Shown: piece by piece, positions 4,877 to 5,686 of the stretch
How the letters are laid out: each line of letters opens with the position of its first letter
How positions within the stretch are numbered: the first letter of the stretch is position 1
Assembly: GCA_002365025.1 (NCBI GenBank)
Contig: DEYX01000076.1
Span: 6,407 to 12,092 of the forward strand
Source of the DNA: Hungatella sp. UBA3147
GTDB taxonomy: Bacteria > Bacillota > Clostridia > Lachnospirales > Lachnospiraceae
Reading direction: 5' to 3'
DNA length: 5,686 nt
The notes under the pieces: generated by a model
What the model was told of the DNA's origin: nothing
Database searches by the model: none
Seen by the model: the letters and a program-made list of their open reading frames with translations, nothing else
Program-made: the position numbers and the translations under genes

Positions 4877-5686
4877 TCAGCCGGGGCCTGACGTAAGCCC
4901 TGGTGATAGCTGATATACGCCATTGCTTGAAGAATTGGAGGAACCGCCAGGAGTATCGTTAGAAGAACTTCCCGGTGCTCCGCTTAAGGAATTGCTGTCG
5001 GAAGAGGAGCTTCCTCCCGGCCCGCCGGAGCCTGATGGAGTCGAGGCAGACCCGCCTGGCGCATTGGAGGTGCCTGTTGATGAGCCTCCGGGGGTGTTTC
5101 CGCCAGTAGAACCGGAAGCATTCCCCTGGTAAGCTCCATTGGAACCAAAGGTGTAACTTGTTCCGTCAATGGTAAGGGTAGTGTTTGCTGCCATCTTACC
5201 AGTAGATGGATCAAGATAATAATAAACACCGGAAAGCTGTACCCAGCCGGTCATCATATGACCTGAATCATTAAAATAATAATAGGAACCGTCAATCTGC
5301 AGCCAGCCGTGGGCCATCTTTCCACTGCTGGTATCCATGTAATACTTGTTGGTCCCATCACTGAGCCATCCGGTCATCATACGTCCCAGCACAGACTTGG
5401 TATCAACATTCAGATAGTAGTAGGCATTATCAATCTGTTTCCAGCCGGTTACCATCTTGCCGTCAGAACCAAAATAAAACCAGTCGCTTCCAATCTGCCC
5501 CCATCCAATGGTGCATTTTCCGTTTTCTTTGAAATAATACCAGCCGCCGTCCATTTCACGCCAACCAGTGGACATGGATCCGTCGCCCTTCATATAGTAG
5601 TAGTCATTGCCTATTTTTAACCAGCCCTTAACAAGGACACCTGTATCATCCATTAGGTAATAATATTTGCCGCCGTTCTGTATCCA
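4877..5686 (-). CDS. Cell-wall-binding repeat protein, 5' partial (C-terminal part only)
   Basis: The frame is open through the right edge. A Met codon exists at 5651-5653, but it lies inside a repeat (KYYYLMDDTG) and eleven in-frame codons precede it, so the gene is truncated by the window and 269 codons are visible. Eight aromatic repeats can be seen. Counting from that Met, Gly-Trp tryptophans fall at 11, 31, 51, 71, 96, 117 and 137, each followed by YYY, WYY or WFY strands. The 71-96 repeat has a five-residue insertion (around VDTKSVLGRM). A variant end module follows at 155-175 (AANTTLTIDGTSYTFGSNG), then a Ser/Gly/Pro/Asn-rich linker, and the protein ends YQLSPGLTSGPG. It is presumably secreted and wall-bound like its neighbour, but the N-terminal, possibly catalytic domain is outside the window, so enzymatic function cannot be assigned. 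There is no LPxTG motif. An amidase, glucosaminidase, protease or pure binding protein are all possible. Confidence 0.92.
   Translation of the reverse strand, partial: WIQNGGKYYYLMDDTGVLVKGWLKIGNDYYYMKGDGSMSTGWREMDGGWYYFKENGKCTIGWGQIGSDWFYFGSDGKMVTGWKQIDNAYYYLNVDTKSVLGRMMTGWLSDGTNKYYMDTSSGKMAHGWLQIDGSYYYFNDSGHMMTGWVQLSGVYYYLDPSTGKMAANTTLTIDGTSYTFGSNGAYQGNASGSTGGNTPGGSSTGTSNAPGGSASTPSGSGGPGGSSSSDSNSLSGAPGSSSNDTPGGSSNSSSNGVYQLSPGLTSGPG
4922..5122 (-). other. Low-complexity Ser/Gly/Pro/Asn linker
   Basis: Encodes about 67 residues (178-244, counting from the Met codon at 5651-5653), nearly all Ser, Gly, Pro, Thr, Asn and Ala, with recurring PGG and APG motifs (NTPGGSS, NAPGGSA, DTPGGSS). It is likely a flexible extended spacer between the repeat domain and the C-terminal tail. 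The PGGSS units suggest local duplication. Confidence 0.8.
5192..5686 (-). repeat. Cell-wall-binding repeat array of the partial protein
   Basis: Encodes eight visible copies of a 20-21-residue aromatic repeat with a Gly-Trp start, an aromatic strand and a Gly-x-Met/Cys turn. Spacing is 20, 20, 20, 25, 21 and 20 residues between the seven Gly-Trp pairs, the long one reflecting a small insertion. The array continues past the right edge. Unlike the muramidase array I see no clear three-repeat super-period here. Confidence 0.88.

Noticed and set aside
4923..5132. A + strand open frame rich in Pro and Glu
   Set aside because: It is the antisense image of the Ser/Gly/Pro-rich linker of the - strand gene and has no clear ribosome site.

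Overview
This window looks like chromosomal DNA from a low-to-moderate GC Gram-positive anaerobe, most likely a Lachnospiraceae-type Clostridium. The clues are consensus AGGAGG ribosome binding sites, a TTG start codon, intrinsic terminators, and secreted proteins built from long arrays of about 20-residue aromatic cell-wall-binding repeats. The genus is inferred from protein style only. No mobile element, CRISPR array, tRNA or rRNA was seen.

Layout. Positions 1-2657 (+ strand) hold a two-gene transcription unit for membrane glycosyl transfer. The first gene is a polytopic GT-C-like membrane protein whose 5' end lies outside the window. After a 30-base gap comes a complete GtrB/CsbB/DPM1-like family 2 glycosyltransferase with two C-terminal membrane helices. 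Such enzymes load a sugar onto a polyprenyl phosphate at the inner face of the membrane, and GT-C enzymes use that lipid-linked sugar on the outer face, so the two genes plausibly form one glycosylation pathway. No flippase is visible. Positions 2658-2843 hold a short 14-bp tandem repeat and a nested palindrome that ends this unit and probably also the convergent gene.

Positions 2844-5686 (- strand) hold two consecutive secreted cell-wall proteins. The gene upstream in transcription (4877-5686, 5' end outside the window) shows only its repeat domain, a Ser/Gly/Pro/Asn-rich linker and its C-terminus; its N-terminal domain is not visible. A clear intrinsic terminator separates it from a complete GH25 lysozyme-like muramidase of 601 residues (2844-4649), with a signal peptide, a catalytic domain and about 12 wall-binding repeats. 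The two proteins share the same end architecture: a variant last module (KMAA...DG.SYT...NG), a low-complexity linker and a short tail containing a Pro-Gly motif.

Overall this is a cell-envelope locus: one side may glycosylate a surface polymer, the other binds and cuts the wall. Whether the sides are functionally linked is unproven. The most interesting points are a three-repeat (about 61-residue) super-period in the muramidase binding domain and the shared C-terminal architecture of the two neighbouring proteins. I found nothing that amounts to a clearly new system.
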